Of a stretch of DNA of 64,000 bases, positions 36,610 through 59,100 are shown one piece after another. The notes under the pieces were generated by a model. It searched no databases, was not told the DNA's origin, and saw only the letters and a program-made list of their open reading frames with translations. Made by a program: the position numbers and the translations under genes. The DNA comes from Glandiceps talaboti (taxonomy: Eukaryota; Hemichordata; Enteropneusta; Spengelidae), in contig NC_135555.1 in assembly GCF_964340395.1 (NCBI RefSeq), positions 15,222,246 through 15,286,245 of the forward strand. Reading direction: 5' to 3'. Each line of letters starts with the position of its first letter. Position 1 is the stretch's first letter.

Positions 36610-37533
36610 CAACAAACAAATGACACTTTTAAACTCTATAACGAGATGTAAGGCTTATAGTTTCACATTTTTTAAACAAGTTGCAAGATGAGTGATAAAC
36701 ATATAAGGCATACAATGGAATTATATATTAGTATGCAATATTGTCAATTACTTATTTTATAGTATCGAGTATTTTCTCACATTAAAAATTTAACTTAATA
36801 TGCACCTCTGATGTGACAAATCTTAACTTTAGCCGTTAATATTTGCATAGAAATGTCGAACCCATTTTCCTGTAGTTAAAATCAAGAAGTCACGTGTTCA
36901 CTGGTCATCCGGGTCTTCAAACAAATGCTATTGAAATGAAGTCATAATATAATCCAACAATTTGGCCGCCGAATATTGTGGCGAAATTAAAGGACTAATG
37001 CTTTCCTTGAAAACAAGACTGAGAATCCCCAAATTTCTTTTTTTTCCGCTTCCCGATAATGAACGTGAAAAGCCTTCATTGGCATGTGACAATATTTGGA
37101 GAGAGCCTTGATTCTCCGGCTATGATGGACATTGGTCCCCGAAGTGCATTCTACCTGAGGCTATGATCGACACCTAGCCTCACATTTTGTAATAAGCATA
37201 GAGACTGTAGTGATAAATGTGCATCAGATACATAGAGGTTATCATTAGTACTGATACTCAGTGCTGTGGATTTTTGTGACGCTTACGGGTTTTAAATCCT
37301 GTTACCTTTCATAAGTAGGTGAGTTCGAAGTTCTTTTTACATTCCTTCGTACTTAGGATTTCCATAATTGTTAAATAACTACATTGGAATGTACTATGAT
37401 GGTTACTATACAAATCATATAGACTGGTAGATAATGGTGACGTAATGATGAATAATGATTGCGCATGTTGTCATGTCAGGAAAATTATTCTCATATTTCT
37501 AGAACTGTAGTCTTGTTTTGACAGTTTTCAAAG

Positions 37534-37537
<4 letters not shown>

Positions 37538-37625
<88 letters not shown>

Positions 37626-37660
37626 GAGTGAGAGACAGACAGACAGACAGACAGACAGGG
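37538..37660 (+). repeat. (GA)n(CAGA)n microsatellite
   Basis: About 42 GA units followed by CAGA units, in the spacer between the two genes. Confidence 0.95.
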
Positions 37661-38063
37661 AAAGGTGTCTACAATCATACTGCACCGTGAGTCAGTAAAA
37701 CACGGTATACCAACGGTATATGTTATAATGTTGCATGAGATATGGAATATTATCACACCGCCATGCATTATCATATCGTCATGCACGCTGTTGGATTGAA
37801 ATTCATAAAACTGAAAATTTCAAGCAACCAGGGTTTATAAGAAAAATAAGGCCGCTTATGGTAAGTCTTTGCAAACTGACTTCAAAGTGACACCCTGCAA
37901 TGTACATGTATATCACGATGACCTACATTGATATGTTTATGTCAATAAAGACTCCAGGAGCCGTATATGATCATACCAACGGTAACACGGTCTGGGAATG
38001 CCCCGGAACAGCGGATTGTATGTGTGTCCTGTGGCTATAATCTGAGTTTAATGACCCTCAAAG

Positions 38064-38210
<147 letters not shown>

Positions 38211-39485
38211 GAAGTGACTCAAAATTAGACAACTTTCATACACATATTCGTAATTGTATCGTGTCCGTGTGGATCCATTGTTGGTGATGATGTCTGAAGT
38301 TAAGCTCAAGTGGGACACATTTTCCCGTCATCATCACCCGCTGTTTGTAGAATATAACATTGTGCCAAAATCAAAAGCTATATTGCAAGATTTAAACATG
38401 TTTTAAAAAAGAAATAGTTATGGATAAAATCAACTGCCAATGAAACGTTTCATCCAATATCTTTCTTGATAAAACGACTCCCAGTCAACGGCTCACCATT
38501 TTCTTTTCTGATCATCGGACTGATACTTTTCGATTGTCTTGTGTGTTTTTTTGTTCTAATACTAGTTAGATAATATGATTCTACATTAGTAGTTGGAGTT
38601 ACTTAATTAGAATATGTCAATTTGAAACAGAAAAGTTACAGACTGTGACCTTTTAACTTTCAATTGAAAAAAATTTTGAATGAATGAGTGAAGGGGTCAA
38701 CATCTTCTACAAAATAAAAATTCTGTTCATTCTGTTAGTAACTTCACATTACAACAATATGGTTTTAGATATAAATGTATATATTATGTATTCAAATAAT
38801 ATTCACCGCATGCATGATTTTATGAAACAAAATACCCCCCCCCCCCATGTGAACCGTTTCACAACAGGTTGAATTTATATGCATCATACAAGCTGTGTTT
38901 AGCATTTAAAAAGAACTACTTTCTAGGTAGGTCATTGTATATCTAGGGTCGTTGTTAAATTTCCCATCAGTCTTTTCTTTGGCTGCGTTAATCGGCTTCT
39001 AGAGCAACAAGATTCATTTGTGCCACCACAATGTTAATTTACGGCAATCTGCCAATGTACAACTTAGACCTAGGCCCAACATACAAGTCAAACAGTCTCC
39101 TGTGGTCAACATGTTAAATATTTGTTCTCGACGAGTTCTACATACACACGACACACATTTTGGTTAACAGTCCCAGACGAAAGCGTGGTACTAATATAAG
39201 GTAAAAACCCCAATGATGGAACGGTTATCAAGTTGTTAATAGTTTATCAGCCTATGCCGTAGTCCCGGCAACTGAGATGACAGTGTGTGTAATTGGATTA
39301 GTGGTCGAAGTGTAACTTGACTTCATCAGCCCATGAGTGTTAATCTGCAATGATATGTATGTTCAGAGATTGACAGTGTAAGCATAGAAGTGCACCGACT
39401 AGCCTTCATTGTTCACCGTTATTGTTATCAATGTTCAGGTGTAATAGGTAAACAATAGGTGGAAACTTATCACCTGCATCTCAGG

Positions 39486-39705
39486 TGACGTGACCTGTTG
39501 GCGCGCTGACAATCACCGCGTGCATGATGTAACGCAAACTCTCATTGGCCATATAGAACACTCCGCTATTGTTCACGTCATTGCGACTCACAATGGGTGT
39601 TCCATAAACACACGCATCGCTAAATTTTTAATGACGGCTTTGTTTACCTGGCTATACAAAGACAGTTCCCCCATAGACGTAATCGACTGCTGCGTCCATA
39701 GCAAC
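39486..39705 (+). promoter_or_regulatory. Candidate ciliary/testis-type promoter of the TEPP-like gene
   Basis: An X-box-like RFX site, GCGTCCATAGCAAC, lies at 39692-39705: right half-site AGCAAC exact, 2-nt spacer, left half imperfect. It ends 84 bases before the ATG, a usual place for X-boxes in cilium genes. Two CRE-like octamers (TGACGTGA at 39486-39493 and its complement TCACGTCA at 39573-39580) and an inverted CCAAT box (ATTGG near 39544) lie upstream. RFX control of ciliary genes and CREM control of spermatid genes are known in animals; use here is inferred. Confidence 0.45.
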
Positions 39706-39738
39706 GGGCAAGAAGGGATTACATGGTTTATGTAGTAG

Positions 39739-47960
<8,222 letters not shown>

Positions 47961-48322
47961 ATAAAGGCTTCTAACTCAACATTGACCATCGCTGGAAAGG
48001 ATGTATACAGAGCGTATCGGTCAACAAAAATTCCAATTGAATGACGTCACTATACATTATCCGTCCATTGATACATATGTGTGTATTTACCTTTTGTATA
48101 AAAATCACAATATTGTGTCATTTTTATTTTCATTTGAAATATTTTTTTTTTAAATTACGTTCAAGGCTGACACTCGCAAGCTGTCAAAGCAGTGTTCGAA
48201 TTCTGTTATGATGTCATAACGTTATAAATACATTTATGCAAATAAGTACATATATACTTTCAGTCACTGCTTGTTTTTGCTTTATGTGAAGCTATATGTA
48301 AAAATCATCTTGCGGTTAAATT

Positions 48323-48328
48323 AATAAA
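48323..48328 (+). promoter_or_regulatory. Probable polyadenylation signal of the TEPP-like gene
   Basis: AATAAA about 360 bases after the stop codon at 47960, in AT-rich sequence. An earlier AATAAA overlaps the stop codon and is probably too close to serve. Confidence 0.45.
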
Positions 48329-48992
48329 CATGAAAATATGTTATTACTCTCGTTTTTTCTTTCTTTTTATGAATATCGTCATGTCATATGTTTTGATACG
48401 TAAAAAATGCTATATTCTAGACACGGAGGCTGGAACCTGCAGCTTTCCTACAAATCAAAAAGCAAACCACTATATTTATAACCTCCAATAGTCCAGACTT
48501 TATGAAAATGATGTCTATGGCTAACGTCATCCACACGACCACAAGTGGACCATAATTGCTTCTGTGCAAATCTTTGGCGTGGATCTGACCTATGACCTCA
48601 TGACAAATCGTATTTTCAGCTTTAGAGAACAGCTGCATCACCTCTCGGTGACATTTATGTCAACACTGTTACTGTAACTGAAATATCAATGCTTGAGAAA
48701 CGTGCCTTATAAAAAACAAAACTGTTACAGTGTATCACAAGTGACAACTACGTACCTACTGTCAGTGGATGTGATTTTAATTTTAAATAAGAATGTATAT
48801 ACTACTCCAGTGATATGACCTACATGTACGCACCACCAATTTCAATTCTTAGTAGGCCGCTAAATTCATTGCGATACGAATCGTGTTGCTTTGTTACTAC
48901 TATTTATTTCCATCTAGCGACTTCGAAAAAGAATCAAATTAATTATCAACTGTGAGGGCGGGCTTCAAACAATCTCTAGGCATGCACCAACG

Positions 48993-49040
48993 CGCGCACA
49001 CACACATACACATACACATACACACACATACATACATACA

Positions 49041-49072
<32 letters not shown>

Positions 49073-49172
49073 CATACATACAAACATACATACATACATA
49101 CATACATACATACATACATACATACACACACATACACACATACACATACATACATACATACATACATACATA
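48993..49172 (+). repeat. (CACATA)n/(CATA)n microsatellite
   Basis: CA/CACATA units followed by interrupted CATA units downstream of the TEPP-like gene. Confidence 0.9.
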
Positions 49173-49833
49173 AAGTTTGATATGCACAGTGGAGTCACAC
49201 ATTCAGTTGGTATAGACTGACTAACGACAAGTCATCACATTTGTAAAACACATCACTTCACAGTCGTGTGGTCAAACTCACTCATATTGCACACTTGATT
49301 ATTGTTCTCTACCTCTGAGCAACGCGTACGATAAATGTTTTATGTCCGATGACCGAGATATCGTTATGTAGGTTTTTTGAGTGTGCAACTGATCCTATTC
49401 ATGGGAGATAATAGTTGGAAGAGTAATGAGTAATGGAAGGTACGATTCAACATTCTGGAATTTTCATAAGAAAATAGAGATGTGAAACAAAATGACCATA
49501 ATATACTTAGAGAACCGAATAAAGGTGGAGACTGTGTCTTTTTTTACGAAGAAAACGTCCATAGAGTTGTGTCGCAAGAACAGTTTGCTACACAACACAG
49601 TATTAGTACACACTCATTACTCTTCGAAAGCATCGGTAGCTGTAACAGGAACTATCTGCCAATAGAGGCAAAGCGCGGGGAGGAGGGGGTACTACACTGG
49701 GTTCCGTCTGTCCATTCGTCAGTCCGTTTGCACCTGTATATCTGACGCATGCACAAGTCAAATTCATTCAAACTTAATACAAAGGTGATATATACCACAC
49801 AGCTACAGGACATCATGTATGCATTGGTCTCGA

Positions 49834-49950
49834 TTACCCAGCCTCTCGCCGCTGGGGGCTCTGCCTACGAGACCACCGCAAATCTCGTTTCTCCAGACTC
49901 ACGTGCGGTGGTCTCGTAGGCAGAGCCCCCAGCGGCGAGAGGCTGGGTAA
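49834..49950. repeat. GC-rich foldback: 47-bp perfect arms, 23-nt loop
   Basis: Left arm 49834-49880 (TTACCCAGCCTCTCGCCGCT ... GAGACCACCGCA) is exactly complementary to right arm 49904-49950. The arms are far richer in G and C than the surrounding AT-rich sequence. The loop contains CTCGTTTCTCCAGACTC. It encodes no recognised protein; probably a palindromic mobile repeat. Confidence 0.85.
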
Positions 49951-50290
49951 CCGAAACTATGATTGTATGCATATCATGTGTTTTAGTTTTGCCACTTGGT
50001 TCAAGTGTATACCCATATATTATCAGATATGATATATCTGCAGGTATCCGCCGGTATATTTGAAACCGACCTTGACTTTCAAGGTCAAATATCACAATCA
50101 AGATGTTTTCATGCATAATACAACAGTGAAAATCTTGTGGAAAAGTAAAACTAGTATATAGGATATATTTATCATCAATCCTTTAGTGGTTATACAACTT
50201 TTGATGGAATAGAAGATACTATTTGTTCTTTTTAGGCCAAACAAAAGAATATAATAGTAATTCTGGTCACTCCAGTTAAATACCCCGCTT

Positions 50291-50420
50291 CTGTGTTTGT
50301 GTTTGTGTTTGTGTTTGTGTTTGTGTTTGTGTTTGTGTTTGTGTTTGTGCTTGTGTTTGTGTTTGTGTTTGTGTTTGTTTGTTTGTGTGTGTTTGTGTGT
50401 GTTTGTGTTTGTGTTTGTCC
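50291..50420 (+). repeat. (TGTGTT)n hexanucleotide repeat
   Basis: About 18 TGTGTT units with one T-to-C change near 50349 and TTTG/TG slips near the end. This is the only clear hexanucleotide array in the window. Confidence 0.9.
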
Positions 50421-52448
50421 AGGCCATGCAGTCTGCAGATCAATGGGAAACACAAAAATAACCCTCCCCACTTCAGTGAAGACAACTGCAGAGCCAATCA
50501 TGAACAAGCAAATGACATCTGCCCCACATACAAACTTGCTCTAAAGTACAATATAAAAAGAACATTACAGTAACTACCATAAATAGTAGACTGATCATGA
50601 GTGACAGGTTTGTTAAGGATTTCAAAAAATCGCGTTGTCGCACCATTTTAGTCAAACTGTCCTGACCTGAAACAATTTAATTCTTTTTTTTTTCTTTTTT
50701 TCATTTTTTTTTTTTGGGGGGGGGTGTCTTAGCCTGTGACATCTACACATTGGGACCTCGTTCAGGTGTCTATCTAACCACAAAATTATATCAAAATCAT
50801 TGTACTTACACTACTTCAACACTGATTTGTATCTTACAAAGACTTGTTTTTCATAATTATTTGTTTCTGTATTTCCATTTAGTTATCTTATTTTCCTAAG
50901 TTGCTGAAACATGTATACTTGTCAAATGATCAAATCATATCAAAATCCCACCAGCTTACAATTCATTCTTTAAAAAATCTGCCTGCTGTTTCTGATTCAT
51001 AACACGCGGACATCAGCAAGCTAGTGTACAAAGTACAGTCAGTGTTGACTTGTATAGAGAGCTAGACGCCAGCTAGTCAGGATGATTGAACTGTTAGATG
51101 TAGAGATTTGATGTATTTTTCAACAGGCTCCCAACAGGTATTAACGACATATAGAGCGAAATATTATATCTACCTAGGAGGTATAATGACACCGATTATA
51201 TTATCATTTATGATCTGCAAGAATATCTATCATTTCTTTATCATTTATCGTTAATTATGATTTATTTACAACATGTCTGGCATCTGAGGAAGCAAATCTT
51301 CCTGTTCTGTCTACGGCCAGTGGCATTGATGATACTAGGGAGGCGAGCTCCTTAGCAAGTACATGATTTGGACGCGAAGTCCTTAGTAGTTATACGTTTT
51401 AGATACGAAGTCCATAGGGAAAAAAATCAAAGATTGTTGATTACTTGAAAACAAGACTCTGAACTCAAAAATGTCGAGCTCCCATATGGTAGAGTTTTGA
51501 GTGATTTACAAGGAAATTAATCCCCGAGGTGTCGTCTTTATTTTCACAACCACACTCCTATAACACCTATGTAATCTGTCATTTTATCAAATGGTAGATC
51601 CATGTCACCAAGACAATATTCAGAATGCACATACACTAAGACTTCTGAGTCACGTCAAAAAATCTTGTCGGAGATGATGGCGTAGTGAAGACATCAATCA
51701 TCGTTCCAGGTTATATAAAAAATAAGATACTGATCCGAAGTGCTATCAGAAACACTATGATACTTTTGCCGTGTGTGTTTGTGTGTGAAGGCATCTGTCG
51801 GAGAATTCTTGAACCATCTGTCGAATCCAGTCATCCATGACAAACATGCCAATCTTTGCTACTTCATAAATAAACATACCCAGAATATCTTTACTACAAC
51901 CATACTGCTTTTTGTCGTATTTTGGTCAGTCGCTTTCCTCATGATTAGCTCAGAATCTTCGCTTTACTGATCCCGACTATCAAATAACATTCAACTTGCC
52001 AATTAGCAATGGACTTATCCGTTTCAAGGTTCATTTATATTTCTCAGGCAAATCTACACCAGGTTTAAGTTTAAACATAAACACTATTTTTAGAATATCT
52101 TGCCGATAAAACTTACACCATGTTCGTGAAAAAATACCACTTAAACGTTTTTTTTTGTTTTTTTTTCTTCATGTTTTTCAAAATAACGACTATGTACTTG
52201 AGTTAAAAATGGACTATGAAAATAATTTCGGTTGACTCGGTTGTCATTTTACCAAAAGCTAACGATTAAATCAAATACATTACGTGTTATATATATACTC
52301 AAGTTTTAATAACATTCACAACACAAAGTTGTTGTTGTCCAAAACACCATGACTATTTCAGACTAAAAGTCCTTTGGTTTTAGAGCCAAATTCTGACAAG
52401 CAGTTGTTGGTAGTGTATAGCTAATGTATGAGTTAAACGTCTGAGCAA

Positions 52449-52594
<146 letters not shown>

Positions 52595-54309
52595 ATACAC
52601 TCTATATTATGTTGTCTCTCATGTCCTTTTTTTTCAATTTTCAGATACAGGTAGGGGAAATATAGAGATTCAAATCACAGCGTTGTTATATTAATTTTGA
52701 GACTGTAGACACGGATCATTAATGTAAGAAATGCTACGGGTCCCTAGGGTAGATGCATAGTAATGCGGGTGGGCTATGAAAGTAATAAACAATTATGTAT
52801 TAACTAAGAACGTGACATTTATAATCGTTATGTGTAAATAAAACGTAACATTATCTCGTTTGGTAGTATGAAATACTCATAAACAATCACGTATTGCAGT
52901 AATCAGAGCCTACAAACAATCGTGGTTTGTATAGCCTCAACAAATCACTGGAATTAGGAATTGAAAACATCGCAGTGACTGAGAGTGATAGGTTTCAAAT
53001 TGAAGAGATAAACCATTCATGCGATGAAGAAGTCAGTCATATTAAGTATACTTAGGATGGAACATTTGACCGTATATAGAGTCAAATGAATCCCACTGAC
53101 CTTAAAAAAGACGATGTAACTGGGGGAGGGGAGAGGGGCGTAGAACTGTGGTCAACATTCACCAATGTTCCCCATGTGCTAATTTACCTGGTACTCGCAT
53201 AGTAGCGAGAATATGTACATGTAATTATGTACCTCGGGTTTGAGCTCTTTTTCGATTTAGGTAGACTTTTGGACAACATAGTTTGTAAGTTGATGATTAC
53301 ATTTTTCCCCCAAGACCTTTGACTCGTACGTTCTGGCAGAATGTAGACATTTGGCCCTAGTGCCTGGCTGAAATGTAGACGTCTGACCCCCTAGTTTTTA
53401 ATCTTTGGAGCGTTTGTTTTTGTGAATTTGATTCGCCAGTATACACCTGTACCCAACCCCAAGGGTACACGTGTTCACTCCACCCCAATTCAGTGAAGTT
53501 GAACCCCACGTATATTATTCAATTACCCCCCACACCACTATAAATACGTAGCCAGTTCATGTTCTACAATCACCCTATCTCTAGGTTCCAGTCTATGCTC
53601 ATAACATGTCGCTCCCTATCTGCAACCACAAATAAAAGCTAGCATATAATCTAAGCCTTCCATGTGTTCTGTTTATTGACTTTTTACATCTAACGTTCTA
53701 TTTAGAATTGTACGCATATTCTATCAAGCGACTGGTTTCTGCATTATGTAAGATTATGTTGTGAAAATAAATTCAAATAAACGTTAGTGATTAAAATGTA
53801 AACGGCCTTGTTTTTCGAGTCGTGATCAATAGAGTTTATATTTGGTTCCAAAAGTTCATCGCACTAATTCCTATTTGAAAATAAAATTAAGAATCATATG
53901 ATGGTCTATCTGTTGTGTAGATGGATAATGGCTTTTCGTCATAAACAAATTGTAATTTGTGGTAATTCAATTTGTTATGAAATTTATCTTAAGGTTAATA
54001 TTCATCAAAATTTTATTTTAATAACAAGTCTCCGAGTCGGCAAGATTCCTTTGATGATAGAAATTCATCATTATATTCGTTATGGAATAGCAATCACAAT
54101 TACTACTCTCGCGCGTGTAAAATCTTTAATAACAGTAATAGAAAGTTCTAAGACAAACACTGTTTCCATCGTTGGTTTTTATTGTACACATTAGTATGAT
54201 TTGATCATTACACCATTTTCAAGGAACAGAAATGAAACTTGCTTCAAATTTAATGGACTATGCAGTTTATATTGGATGATGACAAAGAAGAGACGGTGAA
54301 GGCGGGCAG

Positions 54310-54365
<56 letters not shown>

Positions 54366-54512
54366 CAGACAGACAGACAGACAGAAACAGGGATAGAGAC
54401 AGACAGAGACAGAGACAGAGATAGACGGAGACAGACAGACAGACTGACTGACTGACTGACTGACTGACCAACTGATGAATGGACGGACGGACAGACAGGC
54501 GAGCGTGCGGGC
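54310..54512 (+). repeat. (CG)n(GA)n(CAGA)n(CTGA)n(GGAC)n compound microsatellite
   Basis: A short CGCGCG run, GA units to 54364, then CAGA, GACA-rich, CTGA and GGAC units. The minus strand reads as Ser/Val/Cys-rich frames that are repeat artefacts. Confidence 0.9.
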
Positions 54513-55802
54513 AGGTGGGCCGGCGGAACGAAATGATTCGGCAAGATTCACTATACACTGCACTTTTCTTGTTCTGTAAATCGATAAACATTAGTAAAAC
54601 TAATTTTTACTGTCCTTGGATGGATACTATAACTAAAACGACTCATAAAATATACTATAAAACAATTGACGTAGGATAAAACGTTGTCGGTGTACGTCTC
54701 TATACATATCTCAATTATCGATGTTGACGAGTAACACATCGTATAGGATATTCATTATGTTAAAATCCATAATGAGATACGTAATCTTAATTATATTATA
54801 AGAAATTAATGACAATGAATAATCACAGTAATTTATTAACACAGAAGAGAACATGTAGAATTCACGTACGCGTTCTACAGCAGATGTCCTTGTATAACAT
54901 AACATAACAAGTGACGTATATTTGTCCCAGCGGATGTTATTCCAAAAGGTATTGTCAGATTGGATCAAACATTTGTCACACCTGCGTATCTATAATGACA
55001 TCACTCACTGTTAGTCAAAAATTTGTTTTTTTGTTCGAACTTTTGCACCATTTATAGTCGGAAAAAAGTATGAATAACAACATATCTTGACTCAATTTTC
55101 CTTCCTAACAATTTCTACGTTGCATAGGTCTATGATTTGTCTTCATTCAATTTCTTGAAGCTCTGATATTTATAGTTACATTTCATCAATTGTGATTTTG
55201 ATGAGCCAGCGAAGTCGACAGTAGGTGGCTAGGTTTAATTTGGTGGAAAATTTGCACTAGACGAAATGAAAAGCAATTCCCGCGGTCATTAGAACGCACG
55301 ACGGAGTTTAAAGACTGCAATTTGAACGATCGCGAATCGTCATTGATGTGGTCTCACTGCAACGGAAAAAGATGCAAAATGTGAATTATGTTTCAAATGT
55401 TTTCTCAATTATGTGACTGATCCAATGACGTCACTATTCCAAACGTGTTTGATGAGAAGGTGTCATTTCCCCCCATCCGATCAAAAATTTTCAAAATCAA
55501 TATAACGAAAGAAAAAAAAATAACTCGATAGCTTCCGTCCTGCAATCTTGATTACAAAGTGTATACCAAACAATTTGCCGAGTCATTAACAAATTTAAAA
55601 GACAAACCGGGTTCGCATACTTGATTTGAAATCGTGTCAGCAGTGAACGACATCTTTTGATCATTTTTTTTCTATAGAGTTCAAAAACAGACGGAAGCGA
55701 CGGGTTTTAATGGTAACCAATGGCAACGGATATTCCATTGTGTAACAAAGCAAATAAAGTGGGCTTCATTCAGATACGTCGATACGCTGCCCGCTTTATC
55801 TT

Positions 55803-56192
55803 TCAGGACTAACAAAAAAAAATTGTGTGGTTTCGATTACGCTCAATTTTAGAATAGGTTGGGTAGTAGCTAAGATTTATTTCATTTCTTTTGTATGTAT
55901 TTTTTTTTCATATGTGAGTGTGTAGTTCAGGTAGTTATGTTTTCCGTTGTTTTCAATATGGTCTCTGTGTTATTGGTTTCTTGTCATCAGATGTACAACC
56001 ATTACAGATTGAAAGAACATATTTATATGTCTTTTTAAGTTCATGTCAGTTTCCGCATCCACTATGTCTTGCGAGACTTCACAATTTTCGCGATTTTAAT
56101 ATTTTTCCTCAAATACGTAAAAAAAAGTTTAGGGTCGGCAGTGAAAAACTAGGTGTGGTCGGGTAAGCGAAACCAAACAATTGTTAGGCCTG
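55803..56192 (+). mobile_element. MITE-like element, copy C (forward)
   Basis: Same family in the 3' flank: GGACTAACAAAA...GTGTGGTTTCGATTACGC on the left and GGTAAGCGAAACCAAACAAT...GTTAGGCCT on the right. The interior closely matches copies A and B. It has no coding capacity. Confidence 0.8.
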
Positions 56193-59100
56193 ATGCGTAA
56201 CTTTACATTTTTTTTAAAAAACACGTAGCTCATTGAATGAAAAGAGAATTAATATTGATAGTGATAATGACAACTTATTAGACCATTGTAGCTATGGTAA
56301 CAAGCTGGTATTAGAAAACTGAAAAAGAAATACATTTCAATTGTAAAGTTCATATACCTACAGAGATATTGCTCCTAAGCTACACTGTATCTGCACGTGC
56401 ATGTCATGGCTCCCCCTACCCCCACACTCTGATTTCTAGCCAGTTCATATTTGATACGTTAAATAGGAACTTAGAATGAAAAGTGAAATACAGCTATACA
56501 TGTAGGAGACCCTACAAGTTACCGACCGAGATTAGGGAACGAATGTATTATTCCATTTTCTTTACATCTCATAATTACAATGATCAAATAGAACCAATAA
56601 TTCTAGAAGTTTTACAGAGATTTACAGCTCATTGAAACTAAGAATATTATGTGTTCACTGCTTATACAAGATGAATGCGAATAAGTTGACATATCCACAG
56701 GAATTCGGAAGGGAACACAACGACCACTAACAGAATGCATACTTTGAAATTTCCAATCTAATCAATGTCGTGTTTTTTCAGTGATTGATCGCCCCAGGTC
56801 TGAAAACAAATATTGCAAAAGGTCGATGCAATATATAGCGATGCCTTTTAAACATCAATACTAACATATGAAATGTAATCCCACACTAATACAATGCAGC
56901 TATCGCAGTAAATATAGCCGTTGGGGTTATAATCCAAGCGTCAATTTTTCTTCGAGGTTGGAGACTATATGTTATTATACTCGCGATCGGACGTTATTCT
57001 AGTTTTAAAAGTAGTGTTATTCTAAAGACTTATTATTAGAACTTATTCAAGACGAAATTCTCCCTAACTTTGTTCATTTGGCTTGCTTCTTTCTCTAAAT
57101 ATTAGCAAAGATTGGTTCACATCGGGAAACTTCTCAGTTTTGAAGTTTGCGCAAAGGTGCATTAATTTGCATGTGCATGAGCTCGTGTTTACGTCACAAA
57201 TTAAAGGAAAACAGAGACCACTTCCCAAGCTTTTGGAACTCGTCAATACATTGTAGTTAGCGCTTAAAGCATGAATACGACGAGTCCATTGTTGGTTCTT
57301 GCGATTGTCATTTACAGAATATTTCAAAATATGGAATTGGACGACTACAGACATGATAAACTTTTCTGTTTATCTTGTTTTCAATTTTCTTTTATAGCAC
57401 GTCTCAATTCTTCAATGTCAAATGTTCAGTAACGAACCCTTTGATTTCCACTGAAAGTATTCGAAAAGTTCATTTTTCCACCAGAAAGAATTGGCAGGCT
57501 GCTTTATGTCGGGTATAGGAAGTTATGATTCACATAAACAATCCCTTAAACGGAGTAATATTTGAACTGACTTTCATAAAGACTCCACCCATATGAAATA
57601 ATTGATATTTATGAATCAGTGTCAGGAGTGAGATATAAAATTTAACCCCATTTTAAAAACAAAGCATAAAAGACATTATCATATTACTTTTATCGTATTT
57701 ATGGGATATATAAAGAGGTTAACACGATTATTTATATTCACTAGGTGGTTTTATGGGCGATCGTGTCTAAATCAAATTGAGTAATTATGTGAATAGCGGC
57801 GTTTATCTGGATCTCATATCTAGTTATACCATAATATCAGATATCGCGTTAGCAAAACGTCGTAAATATGTTAGCACCGAAATGACAAAAAAAGAACTCT
57901 TTGCTTACTTATTGTGTTGAGATATATTTTAGTGTGATGGGTGTCCTTCTGTATCATTCTCACCAACACTATAGTAAAGCTATGTATCACATTCAAGCCA
58001 GACTTTCAGTCGCTTGTACAGTCATAGAATCTGTGATCAAATTTCTCATCGAGAACGTGTTGATACTGCGTTACCATCTGCAAGAACACTTTGTTATGAA
58101 TTCCCCGAATACCCCGGGAGATGGACGTCTCCGGGGCAGCAATGTTACACGAGTATCGTTCTCAATGACACATAAAATTCCGGTCTTTTAACGGACTGTG
58201 TTGTGAATGTACATATGTAATTGTTTCCTGAATATACTCTCATGTCTTAGGCAAGGGTGACGACTATTTCATCGGCTAGTGTGACAGCTGTGCTTGTTTT
58301 ATGGTTCTCAAATGACACGAATAGTCTGGTAATGTGTCACTTCGGAGACAGAGAGAAGGGATATAATATGCTTTGGGTTATTTTAAAGTGAAAGGAGGAA
58401 TGTATAAGAGGGGATACATAAAGATGACAGCCATATAGTTGGCAGTTGTAGTGCCAGTGGGCAATGATAGCTTTAGACGTCCATTAATTATCTTAATGTG
58501 TTCAACTTTTCTAATACGCACGCGTCTTGAATTGGGCAAATATCTATACTTTGTACGGGCAGAAACAAATTGGGAGGAGGTACTCCCATAGACAGGTAAA
58601 CGGTGGGTATGTGTGGCCCGGGCCCACATAGGTCACTTTGTCATCCTAAATCCCTATTCAAAGGTCGATTTTTCATCTGCAAATTCTCTAATCATGGGGT
58701 CAATGACACGGGAAACGCCTTTATGATGTAGGTATATCTTCACAGCATCAGAATAAAGATAAGCGACTGGACGATTGTCGGACTGGAAATCCTTCACAAT
58801 GGGTCTGTTTTTACACCCCGTCTGTAAATTTTGGGGTAGAAGAATCTCCTTTTAACTATTTAGTAATAGTAAGCGGGGTCTTATTGAAGACATCTGCCTT
58901 CCCTGTGTACCATGTTGTTACATGACATCGATCCAGAATTTAGAGAATGACTGTCAAGTATTAATTCAAACCGTGTTTCTTCACGGACACTTTAACTTTA
59001 AACGTAACTGTAACAGTTTTTTTTCAACGTCTGCCAAAACAAGTGACTTGAAAACACTTTAGGCACGTTTGGTATCACCATGCTGAATCGTTCTGTCACA

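Noticed and set aside
52903-53055. Fifty-codon stretch with coding-like composition (reads SLNKSLELGIENIAVTESD...)
   Set aside because: It has no start codon, the acceptor-like CAG before it lacks a pyrimidine tract and would include a stop at once, and no family is recognised. A transcript would be needed.
57901-58191. 96-codon frame in the 3' flank
   Set aside because: Not recognisable, no promoter or splice signals that stand out, and of a length expected by chance in this much sequence.
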